A stretch of DNA of 64,000 nt from Acidobacteriota bacterium (GTDB lineage: Bacteria > Acidobacteriota > Terriglobia > Acidiferrales > UBA7541): the NCBI GenBank assembly GCA_003225315.1, contig QHZD01000017.1, positions 248,001 through 312,000 on the forward strand, read 5' to 3'. Below are positions 48,127 through 57,789 of this stretch, piece by piece. The position numbers and the translations under genes are program-made. Every line of letters starts with the position of its first letter. Within the stretch, counting starts at the first letter, position 1. The notes below the pieces were generated by a model. It was not told where the DNA came from. It saw only the letters and a list, made by a program, of their open reading frames with translations, and made no database searches.

Positions 48127-49074
48127 TTACGTCCGGCCCAGGACCAGGCGGTCGACGCGGCGGCTGACGTCGCGGAGGTAGGCCTCGTCGCCGGCTTTCA
48201 GCTCGGTAATGGCGCTTCCCGCGTAGCCGATTTCGCGAAAGGCCGCGCGCACGGCTTCCCAGTCCACATCGCCATCGCCGAGGTTCACCCACTCGTAGCC
48301 GTTTTCTTTGCGCTTGAAGTCCTTCAGATGGACTTTGACGATGCTCTTCCCCAGCGCGCGAATCCAGTCCTGGGGATAGCCGTACAGCAGCACATTCCCG
48401 ACGTCGAACCATGCTTGAATCCACGGATTCTGAAATTCCTTGATGTACGCGGCCATCTCCAGCGGGCTAAGCAGGAACTTGTTCCAGACTTCTTCAATGG
48501 CGATCACAATCTTCAGCTCTTCGGCGAGGGGCAACAGCTTGCGAATTTCCTTCTGCGAACGGCTCCAGGCATCGCGGTAGGAAGTCTGAGGATTCACGAC
48601 CGCAGGCACGAGCAACACAGCGTCCGATCCCCAAAGCTTGGCGTTCTGCAGCGACGTGCGCATTCCCGCCATGCTCTTCTCCACGACCGCGGGATCGCTG
48701 GACGAGAGCGGATACTGCCAATGGTCCATGTTCATCACCGAATCGATGCGAACGCTCGCGCCGTCGGCGGCTTTCTTGATCTCTTCGGCTTCATGTTCAT
48801 CAGGTGTGGTCGGCGCCTGGATCACTTCGAAGCCAACGTCGCGCGCCATTTTCATGCGATCAGCGTGGCTCAGCTTGGCTGGCAGCATGTCGAGGAGCAC
48901 TCCCTTCTTGATTGGCAAAGGTGCGGGAGATGGCGTCGTGGCGACGAGGTTCGGCCTGGGTGAAGGTGCAAAGATTTCGCCAGCTCCGGATGCGCCAATT
49001 GCCGCCGAACAGGCTGTCGTCACCGTGGTTTTCAGAAATTCACGACGCGAAGGATTTTCAATCGACATAGACAC
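48127..49074 (-). CDS. Tat-exported sugar phosphate isomerase/epimerase (TIM barrel)
   Basis: 315 aa. Twin-arginine signal SRREFLKTTVTTACSAAIGA. AP_endonuc_2-type barrel: GFEVIQAPTTPDEHEAEEIK, SDAVLLVPAVVNPQTSYRDA, KIVIAIEEVWNKFLLSPLEM, AWFDVGNVLLYGYPQDWI (metal-binding Asp), KVHLKDFKRKENGYEWVNLG, and GYAGSAITELKAGDEAYLRD (Glu). Metal ligands E, D, H and E are in place. Probably acts on an exported sugar derivative with the Gfo/Idh/MocA enzyme next to it. Confidence 0.85.
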   Translation of the reverse strand: MSMSIENPSRREFLKTTVTTACSAAIGASGAGEIFAPSPRPNLVATTPSPAPLPIKKGVLLDMLPAKLSHADRMKMARDVGFEVIQAPTTPDEHEAEEIKKAADGASVRIDSVMNMDHWQYPLSSSDPAVVEKSMAGMRTSLQNAKLWGSDAVLLVPAVVNPQTSYRDAWSRSQKEIRKLLPLAEELKIVIAIEEVWNKFLLSPLEMAAYIKEFQNPWIQAWFDVGNVLLYGYPQDWIRALGKSIVKVHLKDFKRKENGYEWVNLGDGDVDWEAVRAAFREIGYAGSAITELKAGDEAYLRDVSRRVDRLVLGRT

Positions 49075-49178
49075 CTCGGAAGAGCTCTTGAGACTTCCTA
49101 ACGCAAAGCGGATTAGTTTCCGACAGATTCGCCGCCGGAATCAGTTCGGAGAAAAAACCGAGATCCAGAATTGCCGCT

Positions 49179-50483
49179 TCAGCGCAATTTGTTCAAGTCG
49201 ATCTTGGGGTCCCACGCTTCGCGGGACTTCAGCGTTTCTTCCCAGCTGACCTCGCGTCCTGTATACGCAGCCGTCCGCGCCATCATGCAGGAAAGCGCGG
49301 ATTCCGCGCCTTTATCGGCTTGATTGTGGAAATTTCCGCTGGTAATGCTTTCCACAAACGCTTTTTTCTTTTCGCGGTCCGCAAATTCCAGGTTCGAGGT
49401 GAACTTCCCTGTTGCGGAAAACGCCTGCCCAGCGTCTTTCGCCGGAGTAGCTTCAGGCTGCCACGGCTCGTCTCCCCAGATTCCGAGCGGCCCGGTGTAG
49501 GGAGACTGCGAAGTTCCTTTCGTGCCAAAAAAGCGCTCCGTCACTTCCCACCAGCCCTTGGCAAACTGCGTCGAACTGAAAGTAACGTCGACGCCATCTG
49601 GATAATGGAACAGCACGTCGTAGTTTCCAAAGACGTCGCCATCGATGGGACGCCCGGCGCGTCCGCCGCTTGCCGAAGCTTTCAGCGGATGGGCCTTCAA
49701 CACCCAATTGCAAATATCAATCACGTGAATGTTTTGCTCCACGATGATGTCGCCGGAAAGAGCGCGGTCATACACCCAATTGCGGAGGCGGCGCTCGACG
49801 GGCGTAGCGTCCGGCCAAGCCGGACGGTCCAGGTATCCGGCAAAATAGTGCGATTCGCCGCAAATGATTTTACCCAGCGCTCCGCCGTGAATGCGCTTCA
49901 CCATTTCCACGAACGGAGGGCAGTCGCGAATCTGAAAGCCCACGTCCAGGCTCAGTTTCCCCTGGGCGCGTTTTCCGATTTCGATCACCTTCAATGCACC
50001 GTGCACATCCACGGCCACGGGCTTTTCGACATATACGTGTTTGCCTGCCGCGACGGCGGCCTCCAAATGCTGCGGGTGATAATACGGCGGAGTGGCGATG
50101 ACGATGGCATCCACTTCCTTCGAAGCGGCGATCTCGTGAAATGCGTGCGGCCCCACAAAAAGCTGGGAAGCGTCCAACGCCGCATAGTTTTTGGCCTGTT
50201 GAATTTTGTTGAAGTTATCACGCGCTTTGTCGAGTTGGTCCTGGAACAAGTCGCCCAGCGCTACGACGCGCGCTCCGCCGGTATCGATCATGTTGGTGGC
50301 ATCTTCGGTGCCGCGGCCCCCACACCCGAGCAGCGCAACACGCACTGTAGAGTTCGCGGCCGTCCCGCGCACCAGCTCCGGCTTGAGGAGCAGCATCCCG
50401 GCGGTTGTTGCCGCAGCGCCGATGAATTTCCGGCGGTCGACCTTGGCTGAAAAACTCATTCCCTGTTTCGTGTTTTCTGGCAT
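49179..50483 (-). CDS. Tat-exported Gfo/Idh/MocA-family oxidoreductase
   Basis: 434 aa. Tat signal DRRKFIGAAATTAGMLLLKP. Rossmann motif VRVALLGCGGRGTEDATNMI, the family signature KHVYVEKPVAVDVHGALKVI, then GFQIRDCPPFVEMVKRIHGG and DIIVEQNIHVIDICNWVLKA (conserved His). It uses NAD(P) to oxidise or reduce a sugar derivative, and is clustered with two TIM-barrel isomerases and a DUF1080 protein, a grouping typical of 3-keto-sugar metabolism. ATGs at 50483 and 50459 are both possible. Confidence 0.88.
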   Translation of the reverse strand: MPENTKQGMSFSAKVDRRKFIGAAATTAGMLLLKPELVRGTAANSTVRVALLGCGGRGTEDATNMIDTGGARVVALGDLFQDQLDKARDNFNKIQQAKNYAALDASQLFVGPHAFHEIAASKEVDAIVIATPPYYHPQHLEAAVAAGKHVYVEKPVAVDVHGALKVIEIGKRAQGKLSLDVGFQIRDCPPFVEMVKRIHGGALGKIICGESHYFAGYLDRPAWPDATPVERRLRNWVYDRALSGDIIVEQNIHVIDICNWVLKAHPLKASASGGRAGRPIDGDVFGNYDVLFHYPDGVDVTFSSTQFAKGWWEVTERFFGTKGTSQSPYTGPLGIWGDEPWQPEATPAKDAGQAFSATGKFTSNLEFADREKKKAFVESITSGNFHNQADKGAESALSCMMARTAAYTGREVSWEETLKSREAWDPKIDLNKLR

Positions 50484-50531
50484 AGCTCCTCTGTCCTCCT
50501 CGCGATGCGCACTTCCCTTTTGTTGCGAAAA

Positions 50532-51509
50532 CTATCCGATCAACTTTTCGAGATAAGCCTTCGCGGCTCGCACGTCTTCGACTTGCTGCGGACCAGAAAT
50601 TTCCCGCTCGATGGTGACCGCGCCGCGATAGTTTATCTCTTTCATCCGCGCGATGATCCGCGGAAAATCCACCTTACCTTTGCCAATGGGAACCTCCTCG
50701 CCCAGCTTCCGCGGGTTCGTGGGCCACAATCCGTCCTTGGCGTGAATCCCCTGCACGTACGGGGCGAGCAATTCGATGGCGTCCACCGGATTGGCTTTGC
50801 CATAGAGAATCAGGTTGGCGAGATCGAAATTCACGCCTTGATTGTCCAGCCCCACATCCTGAATCGCGCGCACGAGCGTAATGGGCGTCTCCTGGCCGGT
50901 TTCGTAACGGAAATTCTGGCCGTTGCGCTTGCAGTAGGCCGCCACTTCGTGCATCGCAGTGATAGTTTCCTTGTAAACCGGGTCATTCGGATTTTCAGGG
51001 ATGAAGCCGCAGTGCGTTTGCACGGCATCGATGCCGCAGTGTTTGGCGAAGTCCGACGCTTTCTTGATGTGAGCGATGCGCAGTTCTCGCGTTTCGCGCG
51101 GCACTAATCCGATGGTCAGCGGGCCGTCGTAAAAGTCCCACACTTCCCGCCCGGGTCCGCCCACAACGAGCGAAGTCGCCTCAACCTGGTATTTGTCGAG
51201 CGCTTGACGCAAGCGGCCCGCCAACACGGAATCGATTTCGTCCACGAATACCTGGCACGTCGGCAGGCCAAGATCGTGAACCTTGGAAATGGCATCGTTG
51301 GGATCTCTTCCGATGCCGAGAATCAGGCCAAGGCGCAACGGTTTCTTGCCTTCGTTACTTGTGACCATCGGAGCGGACTGCGTTACGGTAAGATTCCTCG
51401 CGAGACTAGTAGAAACGTCATCCTTTAGTGCGGCGCCGATGGGGCTCAGCCCGGCCGCCAAAGCCGCAGTGGAAGTTTGAAGAAAGGTTCGACGATTCCG
51501 CTTAGTCAT
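50532..51509 (-). CDS. second Tat-exported sugar isomerase/epimerase
   Basis: 325 aa. Signal NRRTFLQTSTAALAAGLSPI. Barrel motifs: LRLGLILGIGRDPNDAISKV, VDAIELLAPYVQGIHAKDGL, GVNFDLANLILYGKANPVDA, VPIGKGKVDFPRIIARMKEI, GAVTIEREISGPQQVEDVRA. Metal residues E (RYETGQET), D (NFDLAN), H (GIHAKD) and E (TIERE) are present. Divergent from the first isomerase (about 48127), so it is a paralogue with another substrate, not a tandem duplicate. It lies 48 bp upstream of the oxidoreductase gene on the same strand. Confidence 0.85.
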   Translation of the reverse strand: MTKRNRRTFLQTSTAALAAGLSPIGAALKDDVSTSLARNLTVTQSAPMVTSNEGKKPLRLGLILGIGRDPNDAISKVHDLGLPTCQVFVDEIDSVLAGRLRQALDKYQVEATSLVVGGPGREVWDFYDGPLTIGLVPRETRELRIAHIKKASDFAKHCGIDAVQTHCGFIPENPNDPVYKETITAMHEVAAYCKRNGQNFRYETGQETPITLVRAIQDVGLDNQGVNFDLANLILYGKANPVDAIELLAPYVQGIHAKDGLWPTNPRKLGEEVPIGKGKVDFPRIIARMKEINYRGAVTIEREISGPQQVEDVRAAKAYLEKLIG

Positions 51510-51560
51510 GAATGTGCCTCAGGAGGGCGACTCCGGCATTGGCCAGGAAACCGATGCTCT

Positions 51561-52196
51561 CTATTTCCCCTGAATGAAAATATCCTTCCACCGCATCCTC
51601 ACGCCGCCGCCGGTGTGAATCTGCAAGCCAATCACGCCATCGGTGAATTTCGGCGCGTCGTCGATGAAGTCCACGATCTTCACGCCATTGAGCTGCGTCA
51701 CGATGTGATTTCCCTGCACGGATACTTCGAGGTCGTTCCATTCGCCCGGTTTCAGCGCCTGCTCGCCTTCCGGCGTGGGCATCTTCACCCAGCCGCGCCC
51801 ACCGCTTTCGTAGAGTCCGCCGGTATGCTTGCCAACGCTGGGGTCCACTTCCACTTGCATCCCTTCGATGTCCGGGCCATGCTCGGGATTGATTCCCGTA
51901 ATGCGCGAATGGAAAAAGACGCCGCTGTTGCCAGCGGCTTCGCCCTTGAACTTGAGGCGCAGGTTGAAATCGCGATAGGTCTTTTCGGTCGTCAGGTAGC
52001 CATATTTGTTGGCGGCGCTTTCGCACAGGATGGCGCTCTGCTCGACTACCCATTTTTCCGCGCCATTATTTTTCCAGCCTGTCAAATCCTTGCCGTTGAA
52101 AAGAGATACCCAAGCGTTTTCCGACTGCAAAGGACGGGCAACAAGCGCAGCTCCGAGCAACGCCGCTGATGCGAGAATCGCTCCCATTCTGCTCAC
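51561..52196 (-). CDS. 3-keto-disaccharide hydrolase-like protein (DUF1080)
   Basis: 211 aa with signal MSRMGAILASAALLGAALVA. DUF1080 sandwich: VSLFNGKDLTGWKNNGAEKW, KTYRDFNLRLKFKGEAAGNS, GVFFHSRITGINPEHGPDIE, MQVEVDPSVGKHTGGLYESG, KPGEWNDLEVSVQGNHIVTQ, LNGVKIVDFID. Members hydrolyse 3-keto-glycosides. It is the first gene of the run followed by the isomerases and oxidoreductase (52-bp spacing), which would supply or use the 3-keto sugar. Confidence 0.88.
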   Translation of the reverse strand: MSRMGAILASAALLGAALVARPLQSENAWVSLFNGKDLTGWKNNGAEKWVVEQSAILCESAANKYGYLTTEKTYRDFNLRLKFKGEAAGNSGVFFHSRITGINPEHGPDIEGMQVEVDPSVGKHTGGLYESGGRGWVKMPTPEGEQALKPGEWNDLEVSVQGNHIVTQLNGVKIVDFIDDAPKFTDGVIGLQIHTGGGVRMRWKDIFIQGK

Positions 52197-52304
52197 AGTA
52201 AGACCTCCACGTCCGCTTGGGTGAGAATCAGAGGGCTTGGTCGAAAGAAACTTACCACAAATTCGGTGGAGACCGAGTTTGCTTCCTTCCTGTCGTTGGC
52301 GGTC

Positions 52305-53804
52305 TCAGCGACCGCGTGGCTTCAACCCCATTCGCCCGTTGATTTCTCCTGCTTCGAGGTCGCGAATGCAAAGTTTCGTCAAATCTTTCGCATCGCACTG
52401 ATAAATCTGCTTCAAAGGAAGGTCCGTGTCATCTACTTCGTACTCCCCCGACGCCATGTCTTCCGCATCATCCGTCGAGGAAGTGACGACCGGGCTTCCC
52501 TTTCGAACGCGCACGCGGAATTCCTGCGAGGCCGGCTCATAATTCGCGTAGCTGAAACAATGGCCGATGCAGGCGCGCTCGACCGAATGCCCAATAAATG
52601 AAATCCGTGACTCCACTGGAGCCTGCACCGTCACGATCACGCGCGTCCCCGGAGGCAAATTGCTTACCAACTTTTCTGCATTCGCTTCCAGGCGGTTCAA
52701 CCAGCCCGTGTCCTGGTACAGAAACGCAAAGAAAACGATCGCGCAGATGCCGAAGCCGGCGAGATGCCACCGCCTCGGCTTCAGGCACCCAAGAAAGCAA
52801 AGGCCGAGAATCGCAGAAATAGTGGTAAGCCTTGAACCGATTACACCAATCCAGCCGCCGTAAATGGAAGGCCGCAGGTTTTCAGGGAGCAGCGCCGTCC
52901 CGCAAAACGTCACCGCGTACAATTCAAAGGGCAATTCGAATGGTTTCCAAGAAGAGCTTTCGGGGCGCCGCGCATAGAAATCCAGCACCACACAAATCAA
53001 GCCGAACAAAAACGCAGCTCCCGCGAGAAAGAAATAGCGCTTTCCGTACAGCGCAAGTTGATCTGCGCCGTTGTAAAAATAAAACGGCCCGCGATCCCAA
53101 TCGGCAAAGAGTGTCGGCCGATGCGACGTATACCAATAAACCGCGGCGAACGCACACGTCGCTACTGCAGGCAGTACCAATTTCCACCAGCCCGTTAATT
53201 TCCCTCTGACCTTGCTATACGCGAGCGTGCAGACCAGCCATAGAAAACCGATGGGGTGAGCGAGCAGCGTCAGTACAGCGAAGGGGATTACCGCCATCCA
53301 CTCGAATCGGCGCGTTCGCCAGACAACCGCGAGCCCGAAGCAGGCCAGTCCGAGCGACAAATAATAGTTCATAAAGCCCATGCTGAAGGAATAGCCGTAG
53401 GCCAGCATGGCGATGCACGGGACGAGGAACCACGGCGGGCGTTCCGTAACCGTTCGAATGAATACGAAGACTCCCCAGAAAACAATCAGCACGCAGGCGG
53501 AAACAACGATTTTCTCGGCTGCCGCAAGCCCGAATAAATTCGCAACTCGCAGCAGCGTGACGTCGAATAAAATATTGTTCCACTGCCTAGCGATGTACAG
53601 TCCAGGCGCTTGTCCTTTTTCAATCAGTTGCGCCAGCCACGCATTGTATACGTGGCTCGCCAAATCCCCCGCCTCGATGCGCCGGTGCCACCAACATGGA
53701 ACAACCAGCAGCGCGGAAATCGCGAACCCCGCAATAATCTGCGGCCTGAAACGCCCCCAGATCGCGGAGAATAAGCTTTCGCCCTCGATGAGTTCCTCAG
53801 CCAA
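52305..53804 (-). CDS. multi-pass membrane protein, GT-C glycosyltransferase-like
   Basis: 499 aa with ten or more helices. The first extracytoplasmic loop carries the acid in EAGDLASHVYNAWLAQLIEK, as in GT-C enzymes (Asp-His near the end of helix 1). The C-terminal 120 residues form a soluble domain (TRVIVTVQAPVESRISFIGH, CIGHCFSYANYEPASQEFRV). It may transfer a sugar from a lipid carrier, but the acceptor is unknown. Codirectional with the 3-keto-sugar genes, 108 bp upstream of the DUF1080 gene. Confidence 0.6.
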   Translation of the reverse strand: MAEELIEGESLFSAIWGRFRPQIIAGFAISALLVVPCWWHRRIEAGDLASHVYNAWLAQLIEKGQAPGLYIARQWNNILFDVTLLRVANLFGLAAAEKIVVSACVLIVFWGVFVFIRTVTERPPWFLVPCIAMLAYGYSFSMGFMNYYLSLGLACFGLAVVWRTRRFEWMAVIPFAVLTLLAHPIGFLWLVCTLAYSKVRGKLTGWWKLVLPAVATCAFAAVYWYTSHRPTLFADWDRGPFYFYNGADQLALYGKRYFFLAGAAFLFGLICVVLDFYARRPESSSWKPFELPFELYAVTFCGTALLPENLRPSIYGGWIGVIGSRLTTISAILGLCFLGCLKPRRWHLAGFGICAIVFFAFLYQDTGWLNRLEANAEKLVSNLPPGTRVIVTVQAPVESRISFIGHSVERACIGHCFSYANYEPASQEFRVRVRKGSPVVTSSTDDAEDMASGEYEVDDTDLPLKQIYQCDAKDLTKLCIRDLEAGEINGRMGLKPRGR

Positions 53805-53965
53805 AAGCAGACCCTCCTAACCGCACTACATCGCGCGGCATTCTACTATCTTCTGCGCGCGGCACACGCACACAACCTGATTGCCCGCATGATCATGCGG
53901 AGAGACACACTGAGAGCGCTTGAAACTCGAATTCAAGAACTAAAGAAAGAGACTCAGGGGGAACT

Positions 53966-54532
53966 TTACTTGGAAGCTTGGTTTTCGCCCAGACGCTTCA
54001 GGCGATCGCGCAAGCGCCGTTGCAGCGGCGTGGGCGTGTTGGGATTGAACGCCACCAGATACCACAAGGGCTGGCTGCGGTCGTGGCTCAGCCACGTCAG
54101 AGTATTGGCGTCGGCGTTGGGATGCCGGGCGACATTTTCGCGAATCGCCCCGTACGGATGTTTCGCCAGCTTGTTCAGCGTCTTCGCATTGGCGCGGGGG
54201 TGCTCGCTAATCAGACGCAGGAGGTAATAATCTTCTTCCGGCGCCTGCTTCACCAGCTTTTCCAGCATTTCCGGTTTGGCGTCGGAGCTCAGCACAAGCC
54301 CAATTTTTTCGTCCCACGCCGTATTGATGTGGTTCAAATCGCGGGTCCGCGCATGAATTAATTCTTCGAGAATGCGCCGCTCCTGCTGCATCCGGGCGAT
54401 CGGAAGATCCGTGCCCTCGAGGGAATCGAGTACGCGAAGAAGGTGCTGCCTCTCGCCAAAAACAATCTGAGAGGTGCGCGTGTTTGCGCCCTTTTCCTTC
54501 TCCTTATGCTGAACCAGGTCGGAACGTCGCAT
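53966..54532 (-). CDS. protein with leucine-rich-variant/HEAT-type repeats
   Basis: 188 aa. An N-terminal charged helix region (QHLLRVLDSLEGTDLPIARM) is followed by three related units of about 25 residues: KPEMLEKLVKQAPEEDYYLL, NAKTLNKLAKHPYGAIRENV and DANTLTWLSHDRSQPLWYLV. This is typical of the LRV repeat. No Cys-rich FeS section is seen. Interaction scaffold; partner unknown. Confidence 0.7.
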   Translation of the reverse strand: MRRSDLVQHKEKEKGANTRTSQIVFGERQHLLRVLDSLEGTDLPIARMQQERRILEELIHARTRDLNHINTAWDEKIGLVLSSDAKPEMLEKLVKQAPEEDYYLLRLISEHPRANAKTLNKLAKHPYGAIRENVARHPNADANTLTWLSHDRSQPLWYLVAFNPNTPTPLQRRLRDRLKRLGENQASK

Positions 54533-54767
54533 TTTCTTGGTTGCTCCGGCCCAATCCCTTCACGAGCTCGTTGAGGAAGTGGGCGTATACCGCCGCATTC
54601 AAAATCACGCCACATGAAGGACTCAAATCACTTCTTTGCGGCTTCACGAATTATGTTCCGGGTGCGCGATGCGGTAAAGTTTGGAGCGAGCCGGGTGTGC
54701 CCGAAAATGCAACTCCGGTCCCGCGTTTCGCGGCGTTCGTCTGGCTGGTCAACGAGGGTAGGAAACG

Positions 54768-55037
54768 ATGTCGGCATTCGAAGAGCACAAAGATGAACTG
54801 GAAAAGTTCGAGCAGATGTTTGGCCGTGAGCGCGGCCGGCTGGCGGTGTCACTCGACCGCTTGACCAATGCGCTGGTGCTGGTGGGCCAGCATGGAGTCT
54901 ACTGCACCAGCCAGCGCAATCCGACGGTGCCGGCGATGGACCTGCGCATCATCAATCAAGAGCTAGTGCACGCCAAGGAGTTGGTCCAATCAGTGATGGA
55001 AGACATGCGCCAGTCAAAGCAGAAACCCCAGAATTAA
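54768..55037 (+). CDS. conserved hypothetical protein, 89 aa
   Basis: Helical and acidic, MSAFEEHKDELEKFEQMFGR with NQELVHAKELVQSVMEDMRQ at the end and a middle DRLTNALVLVGQHGVYCTSQ. Convergent with the MBL gene 10 bp away. No motif for a function. Confidence 0.5.
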   Translation: MSAFEEHKDELEKFEQMFGRERGRLAVSLDRLTNALVLVGQHGVYCTSQRNPTVPAMDLRIINQELVHAKELVQSVMEDMRQSKQKPQN

Positions 55038-55047
55038 TCTCGCGTTC

Positions 55048-55881
55048 CTATTCCGGCTGCAAAAAGGGATTCAAATGGCGCTCGTTGCCAATGGTTGTGA
55101 CCGGGCCGTGGCCCGGGTGAACGATGGTATCGTCCGGCAGGTGCATCAATTTTGTGCGGAGTGACTCCATAATTTGCTCCATCGAGCCGCCCCACAGGTC
55201 GGTGCGTCCGATGCTGCCGGCAAAGAGCGTATCTCCGGAAAAAAGCTGAGGCGCGTGAGGCGCAGGTTGCTCGGGCTCGTCGGATGCCGTAGTTTCCTCA
55301 AAATCATCCCGAGGAACTGCTTTTTTCAAGAGATCCTCGATGGCGATTTCATCGCCGGCCTCATCTTTGACGCTGATCTTCTTCGGCCCAGCGGCCGTGA
55401 CTTTCCCTGCGTCATGCGGGAGATACAGCGAAACGCTGCCTGGCGTATGGCCCGGCGTATGAATCACCTGGGCTTCAAACGGTCCCCAGCGAAGAACGTC
55501 GCCCTCTTTCAGCAATTGATCCACATCCGTGAGATCCGGCGGGTGAACGCCCATGAACGCGGCCTGCTCGTCCATCGCTTGATAGAGGGGCAAGTCGTCC
55601 CGATGCATCAGCACTGGGGCGCCCGTGTATTGATGAAGTCTGCTCAAGCCGCCGACATGATCGATGTGCGCGTGCGTGCTGACGATAGCTTTCACAATCA
55701 GCCGGTGGCGTCCGATCAAGTCCAAGATGCGCGTGACTTCGTCACCCGGATCGACCACCAACGCTTCGCGAGTGGCGGGATCGCCAATGATCGAGCAATT
55801 GCACTGCAGCATCCCTACAGGGATGGTGATGTGAATCAGTCCGTCAGTAACGGCACTGAGTGCGCGTCGGCCGTCGCTCAT
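55048..55881 (-). CDS. MBL-fold hydrolase, glyoxalase II-like, with insertion
   Basis: 277 aa. Zinc motif IVSTHAHIDHVGGLSRLHQY (HxHxDH), later HTPGHTPGSVSLYLPHDAGK, GDTLFAGSIGRTDLWGGSME and HPGHGPVTTIGNERHLNPFL. Compared with glyoxalase II-like enzymes (about 210 aa) it has an acidic insertion of roughly 50 residues between the PGH and GDTLF motifs (KDEAGDEIAIEDLLKKAVPR, then EETTASDEPEQPAP). Probably hydrolyses a thioester; substrate not evident. Confidence 0.85.
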   Translation of the reverse strand: MSDGRRALSAVTDGLIHITIPVGMLQCNCSIIGDPATREALVVDPGDEVTRILDLIGRHRLIVKAIVSTHAHIDHVGGLSRLHQYTGAPVLMHRDDLPLYQAMDEQAAFMGVHPPDLTDVDQLLKEGDVLRWGPFEAQVIHTPGHTPGSVSLYLPHDAGKVTAAGPKKISVKDEAGDEIAIEDLLKKAVPRDDFEETTASDEPEQPAPHAPQLFSGDTLFAGSIGRTDLWGGSMEQIMESLRTKLMHLPDDTIVHPGHGPVTTIGNERHLNPFLQPE

Positions 55882-56013
55882 AGTCGGAAGTATATCACTG
55901 GAGGTGAAGCAGGATGCGGCACTGAGTTGGCAGCCCGATTTTCGACAAACTCTTTGCTAGACTAACCTTGGAGGGTTCGCGAACTCGTGGAAACGGCCGC
56001 GACAGGCACGGCG

Positions 56014-57066
56014 ATGAACACTCCGCTTGCGGCAACGCACCTTGCTGCGGGCGCGAAGATGGGCGTTTGGTTCGGATGCGCGCTGCCGGACTACTTTGGG
56101 GACCCGGCTGCCGAGTATCGTTCCGCGCGGGAGACCGTGGCGCTGATCGACAAGAATTACCGAGCCTATCTCTCCTTCACAGGTCCTGACCGCGTGCGCT
56201 ACTTGAACGCAATTCTGACGAATAACATCAAGGACCTCCCCGAAAACCACGGGGTTATTTCTCTGCTGCTGAATCCGCAGGGGCACATTCTCGCGGAGAT
56301 TGAGACGTACGCGTTTGCCGACCGGCTCCTCAGTCAGTCGTACGCTATGATTCGCCAACAGCTCATCGAATGGCTCGATAAATACATCATCATGGATGAC
56401 GTTACGCTCACCGATGAGACGCCGCGCTACGGCACGCTGGCACTGGAGGGCCCTAAGGCGGCGGCGATCGTCAAGGAGCTTTCTGGCACCGACCTCGCCA
56501 ACTTTGACGAACTTTCCTGTCGCGACGGAGCTGTCGGTTCTATTCCCTGCCGGATTACGAGGCGTTCTCCGGGAGGAGTTCCCGGAGCGGAATTTTCCAC
56601 GGCCAGCGAAAAGCTGGCTGAACTTTGGCAGGTTCTCTTAGATGCTGCTCGCTGGCACGGCGGCGGGCCAGCAGGCTACACCGCGGTCAGCGGGTTGCGA
56701 TTGGCAATGGGAGCGCCGTGGTTCAGTTACGACTTCGGCGAGAAACAAATCCCCCACGAAGCCGGCTTGCAGGACAGCCACATCAGCTACACGAAAGGCT
56801 GCTACACCGGCCAGGAAATCGTGGAGCGCGTGCGCTCCCGCGGCCAGGTCAACCGCCAGCGCGTGCGCCTAAACTTTTCCGGCGATGTCGTGCCTGAAAC
56901 GGGCATGGCGCTGACGTTGGACGGGAACGAAGTAGGCTACCTCACGCGCGCCGCAAGGACCTGGGACCCGCCGCGCATCCTCGGAATGGCGTACGTCCGC
57001 AAAGAAGCCGCCACGCCGGACACTGTGCTGCGATGGGCTGGTGGGACCGCGACGGTCATCAAGTAA
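56014..57066 (+). CDS. ygfZ: YgfZ/GcvT-family folate-binding protein
   Basis: 350 aa from ATG 56014 (a GTG at 55987 would add nine residues). GcvT fold with DPAAEYRSARETVALIDKNY, RVRYLNAILTNNIKDLPENH and the diagnostic YgfZ string KGCYTGQEIVERVRSRGQVN. It lacks the aminomethyltransferase catalytic Asp pattern of true GcvT in what can be read. Such proteins aid iron-sulfur cluster assembly with tetrahydrofolate. Transcribed alone, divergent from the MBL gene. Confidence 0.85.
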   Translation: MNTPLAATHLAAGAKMGVWFGCALPDYFGDPAAEYRSARETVALIDKNYRAYLSFTGPDRVRYLNAILTNNIKDLPENHGVISLLLNPQGHILAEIETYAFADRLLSQSYAMIRQQLIEWLDKYIIMDDVTLTDETPRYGTLALEGPKAAAIVKELSGTDLANFDELSCRDGAVGSIPCRITRRSPGGVPGAEFSTASEKLAELWQVLLDAARWHGGGPAGYTAVSGLRLAMGAPWFSYDFGEKQIPHEAGLQDSHISYTKGCYTGQEIVERVRSRGQVNRQRVRLNFSGDVVPETGMALTLDGNEVGYLTRAARTWDPPRILGMAYVRKEAATPDTVLRWAGGTATVIK

Positions 57067-57110
57067 GGGTGAAAAACGAATCGTCACACTTGCGTTGTTT
57101 ACTATCAGCC

Positions 57111-57677
57111 TTATCGGTGCCTGCGGCGCGAACTCCAAAGCTCCAGGCCGACGGCTCTGAGGAAGTCACGTCCCCAAATGCCGATTAATAGAGCGGCTCC
57201 GAAGAGGATCACAGCATCTATGCTAGCCAGGTCCCGCCGGGTCCAATAGACCCCCTCCTGGACATTCAGCCAAAGGGCAAACTCGTCGAGAGTGAGAGCA
57301 GAGCCCACACCGTAGAGCAAGGACATCAAACGGCTCGCCAAGAGGGACGACGAGCTGGCTCCCGTCCCCACCTCGATTAGCCAACAAAACCCAACCATGA
57401 GCAAGAGCAGTATCCCCCAAACAAGATGATGGATATGCGTCCCGCCGATATACACATAGTGAAATGGACCAGCATTACGGTGAGCGGCGTAAGCCATTGC
57501 GCGCGCCACTGCAAACGTGACGAAGAATCCGATAGCCGCCAGGAGAAGCCGGCGCTTGGGCCGATCACGGACATGTGCGTGAAAAAGTTCGCCCACTCTC
57601 GGATTGTGAAGAAGCAAAAGGACGGCGGCGATAGTCACGAGAATTGACAGACCGAGCAGCCAAGTCTTGGCCAGCAT
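57111..57677 (-). CDS. multi-pass membrane protein, 188 aa
   Basis: Five hydrophobic helices (LLGLSILVTIAAVLLLLHNP, LLLAAIGFFVTFAVARAMAY, HIHHLVWGILLLLMVGFCWL). The loop YVYIGGTHIHHLVWGI has a HIHH cluster that could bind metal, and the C-terminal part has LTLDEFALWLNVQEGVYWTR. I do not recognise the family. Convergent with ygfZ. Confidence 0.6.
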   Translation of the reverse strand: MLAKTWLLGLSILVTIAAVLLLLHNPRVGELFHAHVRDRPKRRLLLAAIGFFVTFAVARAMAYAAHRNAGPFHYVYIGGTHIHHLVWGILLLLMVGFCWLIEVGTGASSSSLLASRLMSLLYGVGSALTLDEFALWLNVQEGVYWTRRDLASIDAVILFGAALLIGIWGRDFLRAVGLELWSSRRRHR

Positions 57678-57789
57678 GATCGAGTTTCTCCGCGTCTTGA
57701 ACGGTTAGTTGAACGTAGGCCGAACCCGGGAAGTATATATTTCTAGGACGAGGAGTCCCATAGGAATACCGGCGTCGTAAGGATCGCAC

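Noticed and set aside
47831-48424. 197-codon minus-strand ORF overlapping the first sugar isomerase
   Set aside because: Arg-rich shadow frame of the isomerase gene; no start signal or family pattern.
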